Assembly (NCBI RefSeq): GCF_017303215.1
Contig: NZ_JAEMWU010000002.1
Coordinates: 248,001 to 312,000 of the forward strand
Direction: 5' to 3'
DNA length: 64,000 nt
Source: Microbacterium esteraromaticum
GTDB taxonomy: Bacteria > Actinomycetota > Actinomycetes > Actinomycetales > Microbacteriaceae
The stretch's first letter is position 1. Each line of letters opens with the position of its first letter. A program made the translations under genes and the position numbers. Positions 28,894 through 39,499 of this stretch are shown in pieces. The notes beneath the pieces were generated by a model. That model did not search any database and was not told where the DNA came from. It saw only the letters and a list, made by a program, of their open reading frames with translations.

Positions 28894-28993
28894 GTCGCGC
28901 AACCTTTCGTCGGGGACTCGGCACGGTGAGTGCGCGGGCACGGGTGCCTGAGGGGCACGCTCGCGCGAGGTCGACACGATTGTGTTCGCCGAA

Positions 28994-29022
28994 GGTTAAC
29001 GAACGGTGCCCGGAATGTGAAT
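28994..29022 (-). promoter_or_regulatory. PHO-box-like triple repeat between phoU and senX3
   Basis: On the minus strand ATTCACA (29022-29016), GGGCACC (29011-29005) and GTTAACC (29000-28994) recur with an 11-bp period, each a partial match to GTTCACC. Position and spacing support control by RegX3, with the first two repeats degenerate. Confidence 0.6.
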
Positions 29023-29093
29023 ACTAGCCTTCCCGCCGCATGACGGCGCGCTGAACGGCAGGCAAAGCCGCGCGATCCCCGTACGCTGGAGCC

Positions 29094-30311
29094 ATGGATT
29101 CGCCCCAGCTCGCGCTGTTCGCACTCGCCATCGGCGCGATCATCGGGGCCGGTACCGTGCTGCTGGTCGTCTGGGCCTACCGCGTCCGGGCGCTGGCCGC
29201 ACAAGAGACGTCCACCGCGGTGCCCGCTGGCGTGGCCGAGGTTCTGCGGGGCATGGATGATCCGGCCTGCGTGCTCAACGCTTCGGGTGTGGTCGTCGCG
29301 ATGTCCCATGCCGCCGAGCGGTTCGGGATCCGTCCGGGGGCCGTGCTCGACAACGCCGATCTGCGTCGGCTCGTGCGCAATGCGCGTGATGACGGGGACA
29401 CCGCGGCCGACACGTTGCGTCTTGCCGTGGGCGGAAGCCTCGACCCGCGCCTGGTGTCGGCGCGGTCGAGTCGTATCGGTGCGCAGCTGACTCTCTTGAT
29501 CATCCGCGATGTCACCGAGCGGGAGCGCCTCGAGCAGATGCGCACCGATTTCGTCGCCAACACCAGCCATGAGCTCAAGACGCCGGTCGCTTCGGTCAGC
29601 CTTCTTGCCGAGGCCATCGAGTCGGCGGCCGACGACCCGCACCAGGTGCGCGTGTTCGCCAAGCGGATCGCAGCCGAAGCCGGTCGCCTCGGACAGCTCA
29701 CCGGTCGCATCCTGAGCCTGGCCAGACTGCAGGCCGCCGAGACTCTGGCACAGGTCCGGCCGATCTCGATCGATGAGGTTGTCGCGGCCTCGGTCGAGGC
29801 ACACCTGGTGCAGGCCGATTCGGCGGGGGTGACGCTGACTCGTGGCGGCGAGCGGGGCGCATGGGTGCGGGGTGACGCACAGGTGCTCGTCGAGGCCGTC
29901 GGCAACCTGATCGCGAACGCCATCGTCTACTCGCCCAAGGGCTCGAGCGTGGGAATCGGCGTCAAGGTCGTCGACGACATCGTCGAGATCGCCGTCGCAG
30001 ATCAGGGAATCGGTATCGCGGAAGCGGATGCTGAGCGCATCTTCGAGCGCTTCTACCGCGCCGACGAAGCCCGCTCGCGACGCACCGGGGGCACCGGGCT
30101 CGGGCTGTCGATCGTTAAGCACGCGACACAGCGGCACGGCGGAGAGGTGCGACTGTGGTCGCGGCCGGGACGGGGGTCGACCTTCACGATCCGCCTGCCG
30201 CGGATCGAGGCGCCGGACACCGGCAAGAAGAAGACCAAGAAGAGCAAGAAGAAGCGCACGGACAAGAGCGCCGCGAAGGCTGTCGCGGCACGAAACGGAG
30301 AGAACGCATGA
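29094..30311 (+). CDS. senX3: Sensor histidine kinase SenX3
   Basis: This 405-residue phosphate-limitation sensor has a single N-terminal membrane helix (about 6-28), a PAS-like domain (about 45-150), the dimerisation H-box NTSHELKTPVASV near 160, and ATPase boxes with GIGIAEADAERIFERFYRAD and GGTGLGLSIV. The C-terminus is lysine-rich (KKKTKKSKKKRTDKSAAK). TACGCT (29082-29087) lies 6 nt before the ATG, so the transcript is probably leaderless. Its stop overlaps the regX3 start. The partner RegX3 follows and PhoU is divergent, completing the Pho signalling set. Confidence 0.95.
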   Translation: MDSPQLALFALAIGAIIGAGTVLLVVWAYRVRALAAQETSTAVPAGVAEVLRGMDDPACVLNASGVVVAMSHAAERFGIRPGAVLDNADLRRLVRNARDDGDTAADTLRLAVGGSLDPRLVSARSSRIGAQLTLLIIRDVTERERLEQMRTDFVANTSHELKTPVASVSLLAEAIESAADDPHQVRVFAKRIAAEAGRLGQLTGRILSLARLQAAETLAQVRPISIDEVVAASVEAHLVQADSAGVTLTRGGERGAWVRGDAQVLVEAVGNLIANAIVYSPKGSSVGIGVKVVDDIVEIAVADQGIGIAEADAERIFERFYRADEARSRRTGGTGLGLSIVKHATQRHGGEVRLWSRPGRGSTFTIRLPRIEAPDTGKKKTKKSKKKRTDKSAAKAVAARNGENA

Positions 30312-31000
30312 CCCGGATCCTGCTGGTCGAGGACGAACCCGACCTGGCTGACCCGCTCGCCTACCTGCTGCGCAGAGAAGGCTACGAGGTCGAGATCTGC
30401 GAGGACGGTCCCGGCGCGCTGAATGCGTTCCGCGAGCGGGGTGCCGACGTGATCCTGCTTGATCTGATGTTGCCGGGCATGCCGGGTACTGAGGTGTGCC
30501 GCCAGGTGCGGCAGGGTTCGTCGGTGCCGATCATCATGCTCACGGCGAAGGATTCGGAGGTCGACATCGTCGTCGGGCTCGAGCTCGGGGCTGACGACTA
30601 CATCACCAAGCCGTACTCATCGCGCGAGCTGCTGGCCCGCATGCGTGCCGTGCTGCGCCGCGTGGTGCAGCCGGAGGCGGAGCTCGACGAGCGCGTGCTC
30701 GAAGGCGGACGCGTGGTGCTCGACATCGACCGGCACACGGTCGCCGTGGACGGCGACGAGATCAGCATGCCGCTGAAGGAGTTCGAGCTGCTCGAGGTGC
30801 TGATGCGCAATTCGGGTCGTGTGCTCACCCGCGGGCAGCTCATCGACCGGGTCTGGGGGAGCGACTACTTCGGCGACACCAAGACTCTTGATGTGCACAT
30901 CAAGCGCATCCGCTCCCGCATCGAGAAGAACCCGGGTGACCCGGTGATGCTGGTGACGGTGCGCGGTCTCGGCTACCGCTTCGAGGGCACAGCCGGCTGA
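30308..31000 (+). CDS. regX3: Response regulator RegX3
   Basis: This 230-residue OmpR/PhoB-family activator has a receiver with the acidic pair VEDEP, the phospho-acceptor in DVILLDLMLPGMPG, the conserved T in MLTAKD and K in YITKPYSSREL. A winged helix (about 130-225) contains LIDRVWGSDYFGDTKTLDVH. It overlaps senX3 by 4 nt. It should bind the PHO boxes upstream of pstS and phoU in this window. Confidence 0.95.
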   Translation: MTRILLVEDEPDLADPLAYLLRREGYEVEICEDGPGALNAFRERGADVILLDLMLPGMPGTEVCRQVRQGSSVPIIMLTAKDSEVDIVVGLELGADDYITKPYSSRELLARMRAVLRRVVQPEAELDERVLEGGRVVLDIDRHTVAVDGDEISMPLKEFELLEVLMRNSGRVLTRGQLIDRVWGSDYFGDTKTLDVHIKRIRSRIEKNPGDPVMLVTVRGLGYRFEGTAG

Positions 31001-31022
31001 GTACGTCGTCCTGGCACTCACG

Positions 31023-31060
31023 CAGAAGAGGCCGATCCCATTCGGGATCGGCCTCTTCTG
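31023..31060. terminator. Bidirectional terminator between regX3 and the LpqE-like gene
   Basis: A perfect 17-bp stem, CAGAAGAGGCCGATCCC (31023-31039) and its complement (31044-31060), with a 4-nt loop, lies between convergent genes. Confidence 0.88.
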
Positions 31061-31082
31061 TCGTTCGCGCGGAGCGCGGAAG

Positions 31083-31580
31083 TCACTCGCCGGCGCTGGG
31101 CACCAGGTCGGAGTACTCGGGCAGGGTGCCGTCGAGCACCGGAATCTCGGTGGCTGTGGCCTCGCCGTCTCCAGAGACGAAGAGCGCCTCGATGTTGGAG
31201 CCGGGCATGACGTTCAGACCGTCGATCGGCAGCGGATCCTTGTCGGCGCCGAGGCTGACGGAGTCGCCCGCGGGAACCCGCACGGTCAGCATGGTGCCGG
31301 CGATGTCGATGTTCACCCGTCCGCTCTTGTCGCCGGTGTTGACGAACGCGGCGACGAGGTTGCCGGTTGAGCCGTCTTCGGTGGCGATGACCATCGCGTT
31401 GCGGACGACGATGTCGCCGCCGGTCGCGTCGACGTTGACGCCGTCGGACGGCGAGTAGTCGATGGTCGTGGCCTGGTTCGTCATGAACGTGCAGCCAGTG
31501 GTGCCGAGCGCGACGACGGCGCCCAAAGCGACAGCGGCGACGAGACGCGAGGCGATGGACGCAGCAGAGCGCGAGTTCAC
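31083..31580 (-). CDS. LpqE-like lipoprotein
   Basis: This 165-residue lipoprotein starts at the GTG at 31580 behind a strong AGGAGG. The signal peptide ends in the lipobox GTTGCTF. The mature part is a single beta-rich domain with VRNAMVIATEDGSTGNLVAAFVN, resembling the copper-chaperone-like fold found in mycobacterial LpqE. The order lpqE-carD-ispD-ispF-cysS-rlmB is the same as in Mycobacterium, which supports the name. The function is unknown. Confidence 0.8.
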   Translation of the reverse strand: MNSRSAASIASRLVAAVALGAVVALGTTGCTFMTNQATTIDYSPSDGVNVDATGGDIVVRNAMVIATEDGSTGNLVAAFVNTGDKSGRVNIDIAGTMLTVRVPAGDSVSLGADKDPLPIDGLNVMPGSNIEALFVSGDGEATATEIPVLDGTLPEYSDLVPSAGE

Positions 31581-31736
31581 GGATCCTCCTGAGATGCGAC
31601 GGGTGTCGAGGATCAGTCTAGTGGGTCGTGCGCCGCGGTTCAGGACCTGACCGCCGGATCGGTTCGCGCACGTCGGCGCGAACTCTAGTACATAGTCGCT
31701 GTGGTATCCTGGAGATTGCCGAAAGGACACGTTTTT

Positions 31737-32219
31737 ATGCTTTTTGAGGTTGGCGAAACCGTCGTCTATCCGCACCACGGAGCCGCAACGATCATCGAGG
31801 TCAAGGACCGCGTGATCAAGGGCGAGACGAAGAAGTACCTGAAGCTCAATGTCACTCAGGGCGACCTGATCATCGAGGTTCCCGCTGAGAACGTCGACCT
31901 CGTCGGCGTGCGTGACGTGATCGGCCAGGAGGGCCTCGACCACGTGTTCGAGGTTCTGCGTGCCCCGTTCACTGAAGAGCCCACGAACTGGTCCCGCCGC
32001 TACAAGGCGAACCTCGAGAAGCTGGCGTCGGGGGACGTCATCAAGGTCAGCGAGGTCGTGCGCGACCTGTGGCGCCGCGATCAGGACCGCGGCCTGTCGG
32101 CCGGCGAGAAGCGGATGCTGGCGAAGGCTCGCCAGATCCTCGTCTCGGAGCTGGCCCTCGCCGAGAAGATCGACGAGGACAAGGCGGGCGCTCTGCTCGA
32201 CGAGGTGCTCGCCTCGTGA
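31737..32219 (+). CDS. carD: RNA polymerase-binding transcription factor CarD
   Basis: This 160-residue essential regulator stabilises RNA polymerase open complexes, notably at rRNA promoters. The N-terminal RNAP-interaction domain starts [19 protein letters not shown]. The DNA-binding helical domain contains the conserved Trp in [19 protein letters not shown]. The ATG at 31737 follows GAAAGGA (31721-31727), and a -10-like TATCCT is at 31705-31710. It diverges from the LpqE-like gene and is followed by a terminator before ispDF. Confidence 0.96.
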   Translation: MLFEVGETVVYPHHGAATIIEVKDRVIKGETKKYLKLNVTQGDLIIEVPAENVDLVGVRDVIGQEGLDHVFEVLRAPFTEEPTNWSRRYKANLEKLASGDVIKVSEVVRDLWRRDQDRGLSAGEKRMLAKARQILVSELALAEKIDEDKAGALLDEVLAS

Positions 32220-32241
32220 TGTGAGACCGACCGGAGTCGGA

Positions 32242-32274
32242 AAGAGGACGGATGCCATGGGCATCCGTCCTCTT
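32242..32274 (+). terminator. Terminator after carD
   Basis: A perfect 15-bp stem, AAGAGGACGGATGCC (32242-32256) and GGCATCCGTCCTCTT (32260-32274), with a 3-nt loop, 22 nt after the carD stop. Confidence 0.85.
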
Positions 32275-32313
32275 CGCGTCTGTGGCCTGCGGCGGGGCGG
32301 GTAACGTGTGAGC

Positions 32314-33498
32314 GTGACTGTGCACACCTCTCCTCGCACCGCGATCATCGTCGTCGCAGCAGGCTCCGGCACGCGACTCGACGCCGGCGCGCCGAAGGCG
32401 CTGGTCGCGCTCGATGGACGCTCGATCTTGCGGCACGCACTCGATGGCGTGTTTGCGGCGCAGCCGGCACAGGTGATCGTCGTCGCACCGGCCGGTCACG
32501 AGCAGACCGCGGCGGACGCACTGGCGGATGCCAATCGCGATCGAGGCTGGCGGACGACTGTCGTGACGGGCGGTGAGACGCGCCAGCAGTCGGTCGCCGC
32601 CGGGATCGCGGCCCTTGACCGTACGGTTGAGACGGTGCTCGTGCACGACGCCGCCCGCGCTCTCACGCCCGCCGCGCAGATCGACGCGGTCGTGGCCGCG
32701 GTGTCGGATGCGGGGATCATCCCGGCACTGGCAGTGATCGATACGCTCAAACAGGTCGACGGCGATGTCATCGTGGGTGGAGTCGATCGGTCGGTGCTCG
32801 CGGCCGCTCAGACTCCTCAGGGTTTTCCGCGCGCGGCCCTCGAATCCGCCTATGCGCACGCCGAGGCGGATGGCATCGACTACACCGACGATGCCGCATT
32901 GTTCGCCGCGGCCGGGGGCGCTGTGCAGCGCATCGCCGGCTCGGCACGCGCTTTCAAGATCACCACACCCGCCGATCTGGAGAGGGCACGAATGCTGCTC
33001 GCCGACACCCCCGCGAACCCCTCGTTGCCCCGGGTGGGCGTCGGCACCGATGTGCACGCCTTCGGTGGTGACGGCAACCTCTGGCTGGCCGGTCTGGAGT
33101 GGCCGGGAGAACAGCCGTTGTCCGGGCACTCCGACGGCGACGCCGTGGCGCACGCCATCGTCGACGCGCTGCTCGGCGCCGCGGGACTCGGTGACATCGG
33201 CCAGCACTTCGGCACCGCGCACCCCGAGTACGCCGGAGCGCACGCCGACGTGTTCCTCGCCCGTACCGCCGAGATGCTCGCTGAGGCCGGCTTCGCGATC
33301 GGCAACGTGTCCGTGCAGTTCCAGGGCAACCGTCCCCGCTTCAGCGCACGACGTCTCGAGGCGGAGGCCGCGCTGTCGGCCGCGCTCGGCGGGGCGCCGG
33401 TGAGTGTCGCGGCCACCACCACCGACGGCCTGGGGTTCACGGGCCGTGGCGAGGGCATCGCGGTGACGGCCGTCGCGCTGGTCGTGCCGACCCGCTGA
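32314..33498 (+). CDS. ispDF: Bifunctional IspD-IspF (MEP isoprenoid pathway)
   Basis: This 394-residue fusion provides two steps of the methylerythritol phosphate pathway. Residues 1-230 are IspD cytidylyltransferase, with the nucleotide loop [16 protein letters not shown] and VHDAARAL. Residues 235-394 are IspF cyclodiphosphate synthase, with metal ligands in GTDVHAF and [14 protein letters not shown], plus GDIGQHF. The two enzymes are separate in Mycobacterium but fused in several other bacteria. TAACGT (32302-32307) ends 6 nt before the GTG at 32314, making that the likely leaderless start rather than the GTG at 32308. Confidence 0.95.
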   Translation: MTVHTSPRTAIIVVAAGSGTRLDAGAPKALVALDGRSILRHALDGVFAAQPAQVIVVAPAGHEQTAADALADANRDRGWRTTVVTGGETRQQSVAAGIAALDRTVETVLVHDAARALTPAAQIDAVVAAVSDAGIIPALAVIDTLKQVDGDVIVGGVDRSVLAAAQTPQGFPRAALESAYAHAEADGIDYTDDAALFAAAGGAVQRIAGSARAFKITTPADLERARMLLADTPANPSLPRVGVGTDVHAFGGDGNLWLAGLEWPGEQPLSGHSDGDAVAHAIVDALLGAAGLGDIGQHFGTAHPEYAGAHADVFLARTAEMLAEAGFAIGNVSVQFQGNRPRFSARRLEAEAALSAALGGAPVSVAATTTDGLGFTGRGEGIAVTAVALVVPTR

Positions 33499-33615
33499 CA
33501 GCATCCGCTCTGCGGAGTTCTGCGCAACGTCGGACGCCTCCGGCCAGAGTGTCCGAAGAACTGCAGATCTCCGATCGACGGCTGTGCTCCAGGTGCACCC
33601 CGGTACGCTAGGGAG

Positions 33616-35052
33616 GTGACTCTCCGGCTCCATGACACCCGCGCGCAGCAGCTGCGCGATTTCGTTCCGCTCGATGCCTCGAACGTGACGATCTACGTGT
33701 GTGGACCCACCGTGCAGTCCGGCCCCCACATCGGTCACGTCCGCGCAGCTCTCAGCTTCGATCTGCTGCGCCGCTGGCTGGAGTACCGGTACGGCCGGGT
33801 GACCTTCGTGCGCAACGTCACCGACATCGACGACAAGGTGCTCGCGAACGCTACCGATGACGAGCCGTGGTGGGCGCTGGCCTACCGCATGGAGCAGGAG
33901 TTCTCGGACGCTTACGCCGCGATCGGCATTCTGCCGCCGACCTACGAACCGCGCGCGACCGGTTTCATCCCGCAGATGCACGAGCTGATCGCGACGCTCA
34001 TCGAGCGCGGTCACGCGTACCCGGCATCCGACGGATCGGGCGACGTGTACTTCGACGTGCGCTCCTGGCCCGCCTACGGCGAGCTCACACGTCAGCGCAT
34101 CGACGACATGGAAGCGGCCGCCGACGCCGACCCGCGCGGCAAGCGCAACCCTCAGGACTTCGCCCTCTGGAAGGGCGCCAAAGCCGAAGAGCAGTCGGAT
34201 GCCACCTGGGCATCGCCCTGGGGCGCCGGACGCCCCGGATGGCACATCGAGTGCTCGGCGATGGCGCGCCGGTACCTCGGCGCCGAGTTCGACATCCATG
34301 GCGGCGGACTCGACCTGCGCTTCCCTCACCACGAGAACGAGCTCGCCCAGTCGACCGCGGCCGGTGACGGATTCGCCCGTTACTGGGTGCACAACGGCCT
34401 GGTAAACGTCGACGGCCAGAAGATGTCGAAGTCGCTCGGCAACTTCACCCTGGCGTCGGATGTGCTCGCGAAGCACGATCCGCTGGTCGTCCGCTACGCA
34501 CTCGCCGCCGCGCACTACCGCTCGAGCCTCGACCTGTCGGAATCATCTTTTGCGGAAGCCGAGGCCGCACTCGGGCGCGTCGAAGGCTTCCGCGAGCGGT
34601 ACGCACGTGCGGTCAGCGGTGCGGGTGAGCAGGGGCCGATCTTCGCAGGCGGAGGTTTCTTCGCCGTTGCGCCGAAGATCCCGGCGCAGTTCGTAGCCGC
34701 GATGGATGACGACCTCGGCGTACCGCAAGCGCTCGCCGTGCTGCACGAGACAGTGCGAGCCGGCAACTCCGCGCTCGACGTCGGCGACCGCGATGCCGCG
34801 GCGCGGGCATTCGCGGCCGTCTCAGGGATGACCGACGTGCTGGGCCTGGCGCCAACGGCATCCACCACCGGCGACGACGGCGCGACGGCATCCGCGCTCG
34901 ACACGCTGGTGCAGACGATGATCACGCAGCGCGCGCAGGCGCGCGCAGACAAGGACTGGGCCGCAGCCGATCGCATCCGCGATGCGATCGCGGCAGCAGG
35001 AATCACTCTGGAGGACACTCCAGACGGAACACATTGGAGTATCGATGGCTAA
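33616..35052 (+). CDS. cysS: Cysteinyl-tRNA synthetase
   Basis: This 478-residue class I synthetase has the zinc-binding start [19 protein letters not shown] (including HIGH), the zinc ligands in [14 protein letters not shown] and [11 protein letters not shown], and KMSKS in [13 protein letters not shown]. The GTG at 33616 lies 6 nt after TACGCT (33604-33609), so the message is likely leaderless. It overlaps rlmB by 8 nt. It is not MshC, because the length and C-terminal DALR-type helical part fit a full synthetase. Confidence 0.96.
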   Translation: MTLRLHDTRAQQLRDFVPLDASNVTIYVCGPTVQSGPHIGHVRAALSFDLLRRWLEYRYGRVTFVRNVTDIDDKVLANATDDEPWWALAYRMEQEFSDAYAAIGILPPTYEPRATGFIPQMHELIATLIERGHAYPASDGSGDVYFDVRSWPAYGELTRQRIDDMEAAADADPRGKRNPQDFALWKGAKAEEQSDATWASPWGAGRPGWHIECSAMARRYLGAEFDIHGGGLDLRFPHHENELAQSTAAGDGFARYWVHNGLVNVDGQKMSKSLGNFTLASDVLAKHDPLVVRYALAAAHYRSSLDLSESSFAEAEAALGRVEGFRERYARAVSGAGEQGPIFAGGGFFAVAPKIPAQFVAAMDDDLGVPQALAVLHETVRAGNSALDVGDRDAAARAFAAVSGMTDVLGLAPTASTTGDDGATASALDTLVQTMITQRAQARADKDWAAADRIRDAIAAAGITLEDTPDGTHWSIDG

Positions 35053-36043
35053 GCCTCAGCGCCCCGGAGCGGGCAACAGCAAGAAGAAGGGTGCCACCAA
35101 GGGCACCGGAGGGCACAGCCGCAAGGCGCTCGAGGGCCGCGGGCCCACACCCAAGGCCGAGGACCGAGCCTGGCACGTCGCCGGAAAGCGCAAGGCCGCC
35201 CAGGAGCGCTTCGCCGCGGCCGGCGGTAAGGGGCGTCCCGGAGGCAAGCCGCAGCGCAACGACGTGAACCGTCAGGCGCGCGCGAAGTCCTCCGATGACA
35301 CCGAGACGGTCACCGGCCGCAACTCGGTGCTCGAGGCGCTGCGCACCAAGATCCCCGCGACCACGCTCTACATCGCCCAGCGCGTCGAGATGGACGACCG
35401 GGTCAAGGAGATGCTCGCGATCGCCCGTCACCGAGAGATCCCCGTCCTCGAGGTCACCCGGCAGGAGCTCGACCGCATGGCAGGGTTCGACGGCGTGCAC
35501 CAGGGCGTCGCGCTGAAGGTGCCGCCGTACGAGTACGCGCACCCGCAGGACCTGCTCGAGCAGGTCATCGATCGCGGTCAGACCCCGCTGTTCATTGCGC
35601 TGGACGGCATCACCGACCCGCGCAACCTCGGCGCGATCATCCGCTCGACCGCGGCGTTCGGCGGCCACGGCATCATCCTGCCGCAGCGTCGCTCGGCGAG
35701 CGTCAACTCGGCTGCGTGGAAGACCAGCGCCGGTGCGGCCGCGCGCCTGCCCGTCGCTCTCGCCGCGAACCTGACCACGCAGCTCAAGGAGTTCAAGAAG
35801 CAGGGCGTGTTCGTGCTGGGCCTGGACGGCGGGGGAGACGTGGCGCTGCCCGCGCTCGAGCTCGCCGACCGTCCGGTCGTCATCGTCGTCGGCTCCGAGG
35901 GCAAGGGCCTTTCGCGCCTGGTCACCGAGACGTGCGATCAGATCGTGTCGATCCCGATCTCGGCCGCGACCGAGTCGTTGAACGCCGGCATCGCCGCATC
36001 CGTCGCCCTGTACCAGGTGTCGACCATCCGCGCCGCGGAATGA
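35045..36043 (+). CDS. rlmB: 23S rRNA guanosine-2'-O-methyltransferase RlmB-type (SpoU family)
   Basis: This 332-residue protein has a lysine-rich, probably disordered N-terminal extension (about 1-90) before a substrate-binding domain beginning [13 protein letters not shown]. The SpoU methyltransferase core shows motifs [29 protein letters not shown] and [18 protein letters not shown]. The gene starts within the end of cysS. The basic tail fits an rRNA-binding role. The neighbouring order matches the Rv3579c-cysS pair. Confidence 0.94.
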   Translation: MAKPQRPGAGNSKKKGATKGTGGHSRKALEGRGPTPKAEDRAWHVAGKRKAAQERFAAAGGKGRPGGKPQRNDVNRQARAKSSDDTETVTGRNSVLEALRTKIPATTLYIAQRVEMDDRVKEMLAIARHREIPVLEVTRQELDRMAGFDGVHQGVALKVPPYEYAHPQDLLEQVIDRGQTPLFIALDGITDPRNLGAIIRSTAAFGGHGIILPQRRSASVNSAAWKTSAGAAARLPVALAANLTTQLKEFKKQGVFVLGLDGGGDVALPALELADRPVVIVVGSEGKGLSRLVTETCDQIVSIPISAATESLNAGIAASVALYQVSTIRAAE

Positions 36044-36066
36044 CGGAGACCGTTCGACGCTTGTAC

Positions 36067-36095
36067 TGAGTGCCGCCCGCAGCGGGCGGCACTCA
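36067..36095 (+). terminator. Terminator after rlmB
   Basis: A perfect 13-bp stem, TGAGTGCCGCCCG (36067-36079) and its complement (36083-36095), with a 3-nt loop, 23 nt after the rlmB stop. Confidence 0.82.
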
Positions 36096-36122
36096 ATACG
36101 CACCGCATCGGAGAGGCCCCAC

Positions 36123-36764
36123 ATGGCTCGCATCGTCGTCATCGGAGGAACCGGCTACGCCGGATCGCACATCGTCCGTGAGGGGGTGCGCCGAGGACAC
36201 GAGATCGTGTCGGTCTCGCGATCGATGCCGGATGCCCCTGTCGACGGCGTCCGCTATGCGCGGGGCTCTGTGCTTGACCCGGCCGCGCTGGGCGACGTCT
36301 TCGACGGAGCGGATGCCGTCGTCTCGGCGCTCTCGCCGCGGGGCGACATGCAGGATGCCGTGCTCGACGCGCTCGAAGGGCTCGTAGCCAGCCTGACCGG
36401 CACCGGTACGCGCCTGGGCGTCGTCGGTGGAGCGGGCGGCAGCCTGGTCGCTCCTGGCGGGCCGCGGCTCTTCGATCAGGGTTTCCCGGACGAGTACAAG
36501 CACGAGGCGCAGGTCGGCATCGACTCGCTCGACCTGCTGCAGCGCTCGGACGAGAATCTGGACTGGTTCTTCATCCACCCCGCTGAGGTGTTCGGGCCGT
36601 GGGCAAAAGGTGAGCGCACCGGACGCTACCGCGACGGCGGCGACGTCGTCGTGCGCGCCGAGGACGGCACGTCCACGATCTCGGGCGCCGACTTCGCGAT
36701 CGCCGTCATCGACGAGGTCGAGACGCCGAAGCACCACCGGGGGCGGTTCACCGTCGGGTATTAG
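36123..36764 (+). CDS. NAD(P)H-binding epimerase-like protein
   Basis: This 213-residue Rossmann-fold protein has the dinucleotide motif VVIGGTGYAGSHIV at the N-terminus. The pattern and length match the NAD(P)-binding family that includes YwnB and biliverdin-reductase-B-like proteins. No catalytic YxxxK is visible, so a classical dehydrogenase activity is not expected. It is convergent with the DUF4032 gene. Confidence 0.8.
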   Translation: MARIVVIGGTGYAGSHIVREGVRRGHEIVSVSRSMPDAPVDGVRYARGSVLDPAALGDVFDGADAVVSALSPRGDMQDAVLDALEGLVASLTGTGTRLGVVGGAGGSLVAPGGPRLFDQGFPDEYKHEAQVGIDSLDLLQRSDENLDWFFIHPAEVFGPWAKGERTGRYRDGGDVVVRAEDGTSTISGADFAIAVIDEVETPKHHRGRFTVGY

Positions 36765-36776
36765 TGCGGAGCCCGC

Positions 36777-38087
36777 CTAGACCAGGTCGCGCCAGTTGAT
36801 CGCCGCGGTCTCGGGTGAGACGGCGACAGCGCCGGTCACCACGGGGAGTCCCATGGTCTCGGTGGGCGGGCCCATGATCGTGGCCTCATCGCGGCGGTGC
36901 CGCAGCACCTCGTTGATGTAGCTGGTCAGCACCTCGGCGAGGGGCACGGACCGCCCCTGCGCCTGCGACAGGTACCAGCGGTGTTCGAGCACCTGGTGAT
37001 ACACCTCAGCGGGCTCGAGCTTGGCACGCAGGTCGTAGGGGATTGCGCGCACCACCGGCTCGAAGACTCGCGTGAGCCACTCGTGGGCGTACATCTCCTC
37101 GTCCGCGAGGTGCTTCTTCGACCGCACCCGGAACTCATCGAGGTCATTGAGCAGTCGGCGCGCCTGGTTCTCCTCGACGTCCAGCCCGGTCAGGCGCAGC
37201 AGGCGACGCTGGTGGTGACCGGCATCCACCACCTTCGGCTGGATCCGCACCGACGTACCGTCGGGAGTGGCCACCATCGACATCTCGTCGATGTCGAAAC
37301 CGAGGGCGTTCAGCTTCTCGACCCGCTCTGTGATCCGCCAGGTCTCTCCGACCGAGAACGACTCCTCGTCGGTCAACGCCGCCCACAGCGATCGGTACGA
37401 CGAGACGATGCCATCAGCGATCTCGAGCGCATCCATGCCGTGCTCGAGCCGGCCGCCCGCGGCGAGATCCATGATCTCGCCCGCGATGTTCGTCCGGGCG
37501 AGATCCAGGTCGTATGCACGCTGACCGTCGGTAAGGCCCTCTTCGTGCAGCTCTCCGGTTTCGGCATCCACCAGATAGGCGGCGAACGCGCCGGCATCGC
37601 GGCGGAACAGGGTGTTCGAGAGCGAGACATCGCCCCAGTAGAAGCCCACGTTGTGCAGGCGCACCAGAAGCAGCGCGAGCGCATCGACCAGACGCGTGGC
37701 CGTGTCGGGACGCAGCAGCTGCGTGAACAGCGAACGGTACGGCATCGAGAACCGCAGGTGCGACGTGACCAGCGCGGCGGGGAGCGGCTTGCCATCGGCA
37801 TCCGTGCGTCCCGCGATAACGGCGACGCGACTCACGCACGGCACATCGAGCTTGGCGAGGCTGCCCAGCATCTCGTACTCGCGACGCGCCATCTCGTCGG
37901 TGGTCTCCTTGACCGCCACGACTTTGCCCGAAAGGTCGGCGAAGCGCACCAGATGGCGTGAGAGACCCTTGGGGAGCGAGACGATGTGCTCGGACGGCCA
38001 CTTCCCGAGCGGCGTCGACCACGGTAGCGACAGCAGGCCGGGGTCGACCGTGCTGGCGGTGATGCGCAAGGATTCGGTCGTGTTCAT
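36777..38087 (-). CDS. DUF4032 protein with kinase-like N-terminal fold
   Basis: This 436-residue conserved actinobacterial protein has an N-terminal part (about 40-230) that resembles a lipopolysaccharide/aminoglycoside kinase fold: a lysine in VVAVKETTDEMARREYEML, the HxxxxDxxxxN-like segment VGFYWGDVSLSNTLF and the metal-site-like YLVDAETGELH. The C-terminal half is the DUF4032 domain. No substrate is known. It follows the MsiK-like ATPase gene, separated by a hairpin. Confidence 0.85.
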   Translation of the reverse strand: MNTTESLRITASTVDPGLLSLPWSTPLGKWPSEHIVSLPKGLSRHLVRFADLSGKVVAVKETTDEMARREYEMLGSLAKLDVPCVSRVAVIAGRTDADGKPLPAALVTSHLRFSMPYRSLFTQLLRPDTATRLVDALALLLVRLHNVGFYWGDVSLSNTLFRRDAGAFAAYLVDAETGELHEEGLTDGQRAYDLDLARTNIAGEIMDLAAGGRLEHGMDALEIADGIVSSYRSLWAALTDEESFSVGETWRITERVEKLNALGFDIDEMSMVATPDGTSVRIQPKVVDAGHHQRRLLRLTGLDVEENQARRLLNDLDEFRVRSKKHLADEEMYAHEWLTRVFEPVVRAIPYDLRAKLEPAEVYHQVLEHRWYLSQAQGRSVPLAEVLTSYINEVLRHRRDEATIMGPPTETMGLPVVTGAVAVSPETAAINWRDLV

Positions 38088-38129
38088 GCATCCTCCGATG
38101 CCGATCTCTCGACGTGGCCGCCGGGACGA

Positions 38130-38168
38130 CGACGGCGCGGGCGACCCGGAGGTCGGCCCGCGCCGTCG
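38130..38168 (-). terminator. Hairpin between the MsiK-like and DUF4032 genes
   Basis: CGACGGCGCGGGC (38130-38142) pairs with GCCCGCGCCGTCG (38156-38168), extended by GACC/GGTC inside with one bulged base. It follows the ATPase stop by 11 nt and precedes the DUF4032 start, so it may terminate most ATPase transcripts. Confidence 0.7.
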
Positions 38169-38179
38169 GATGTGGGATG

Positions 38180-39283
<1,104 letters not shown>

Positions 39284-39499
39284 TGCGTTTCTCCTTCACC
39301 GGCAGGTACGTGCCGGACGATCCGTCGTGATGGAAGCGGTGGGCACCTGCCCGCCGTGACCCGTCATCGGGTCGAGATCAGTATGGCATGCGGTGGCGCA
39401 TCTGGGTATTTCTCAGGCTGCCTGGTTAACATCGAACCCGACGCCGCATTTCTTTGCGGCCGCGGGATCACCCGTCCCACCCGATCTTCAAGAGGAACG

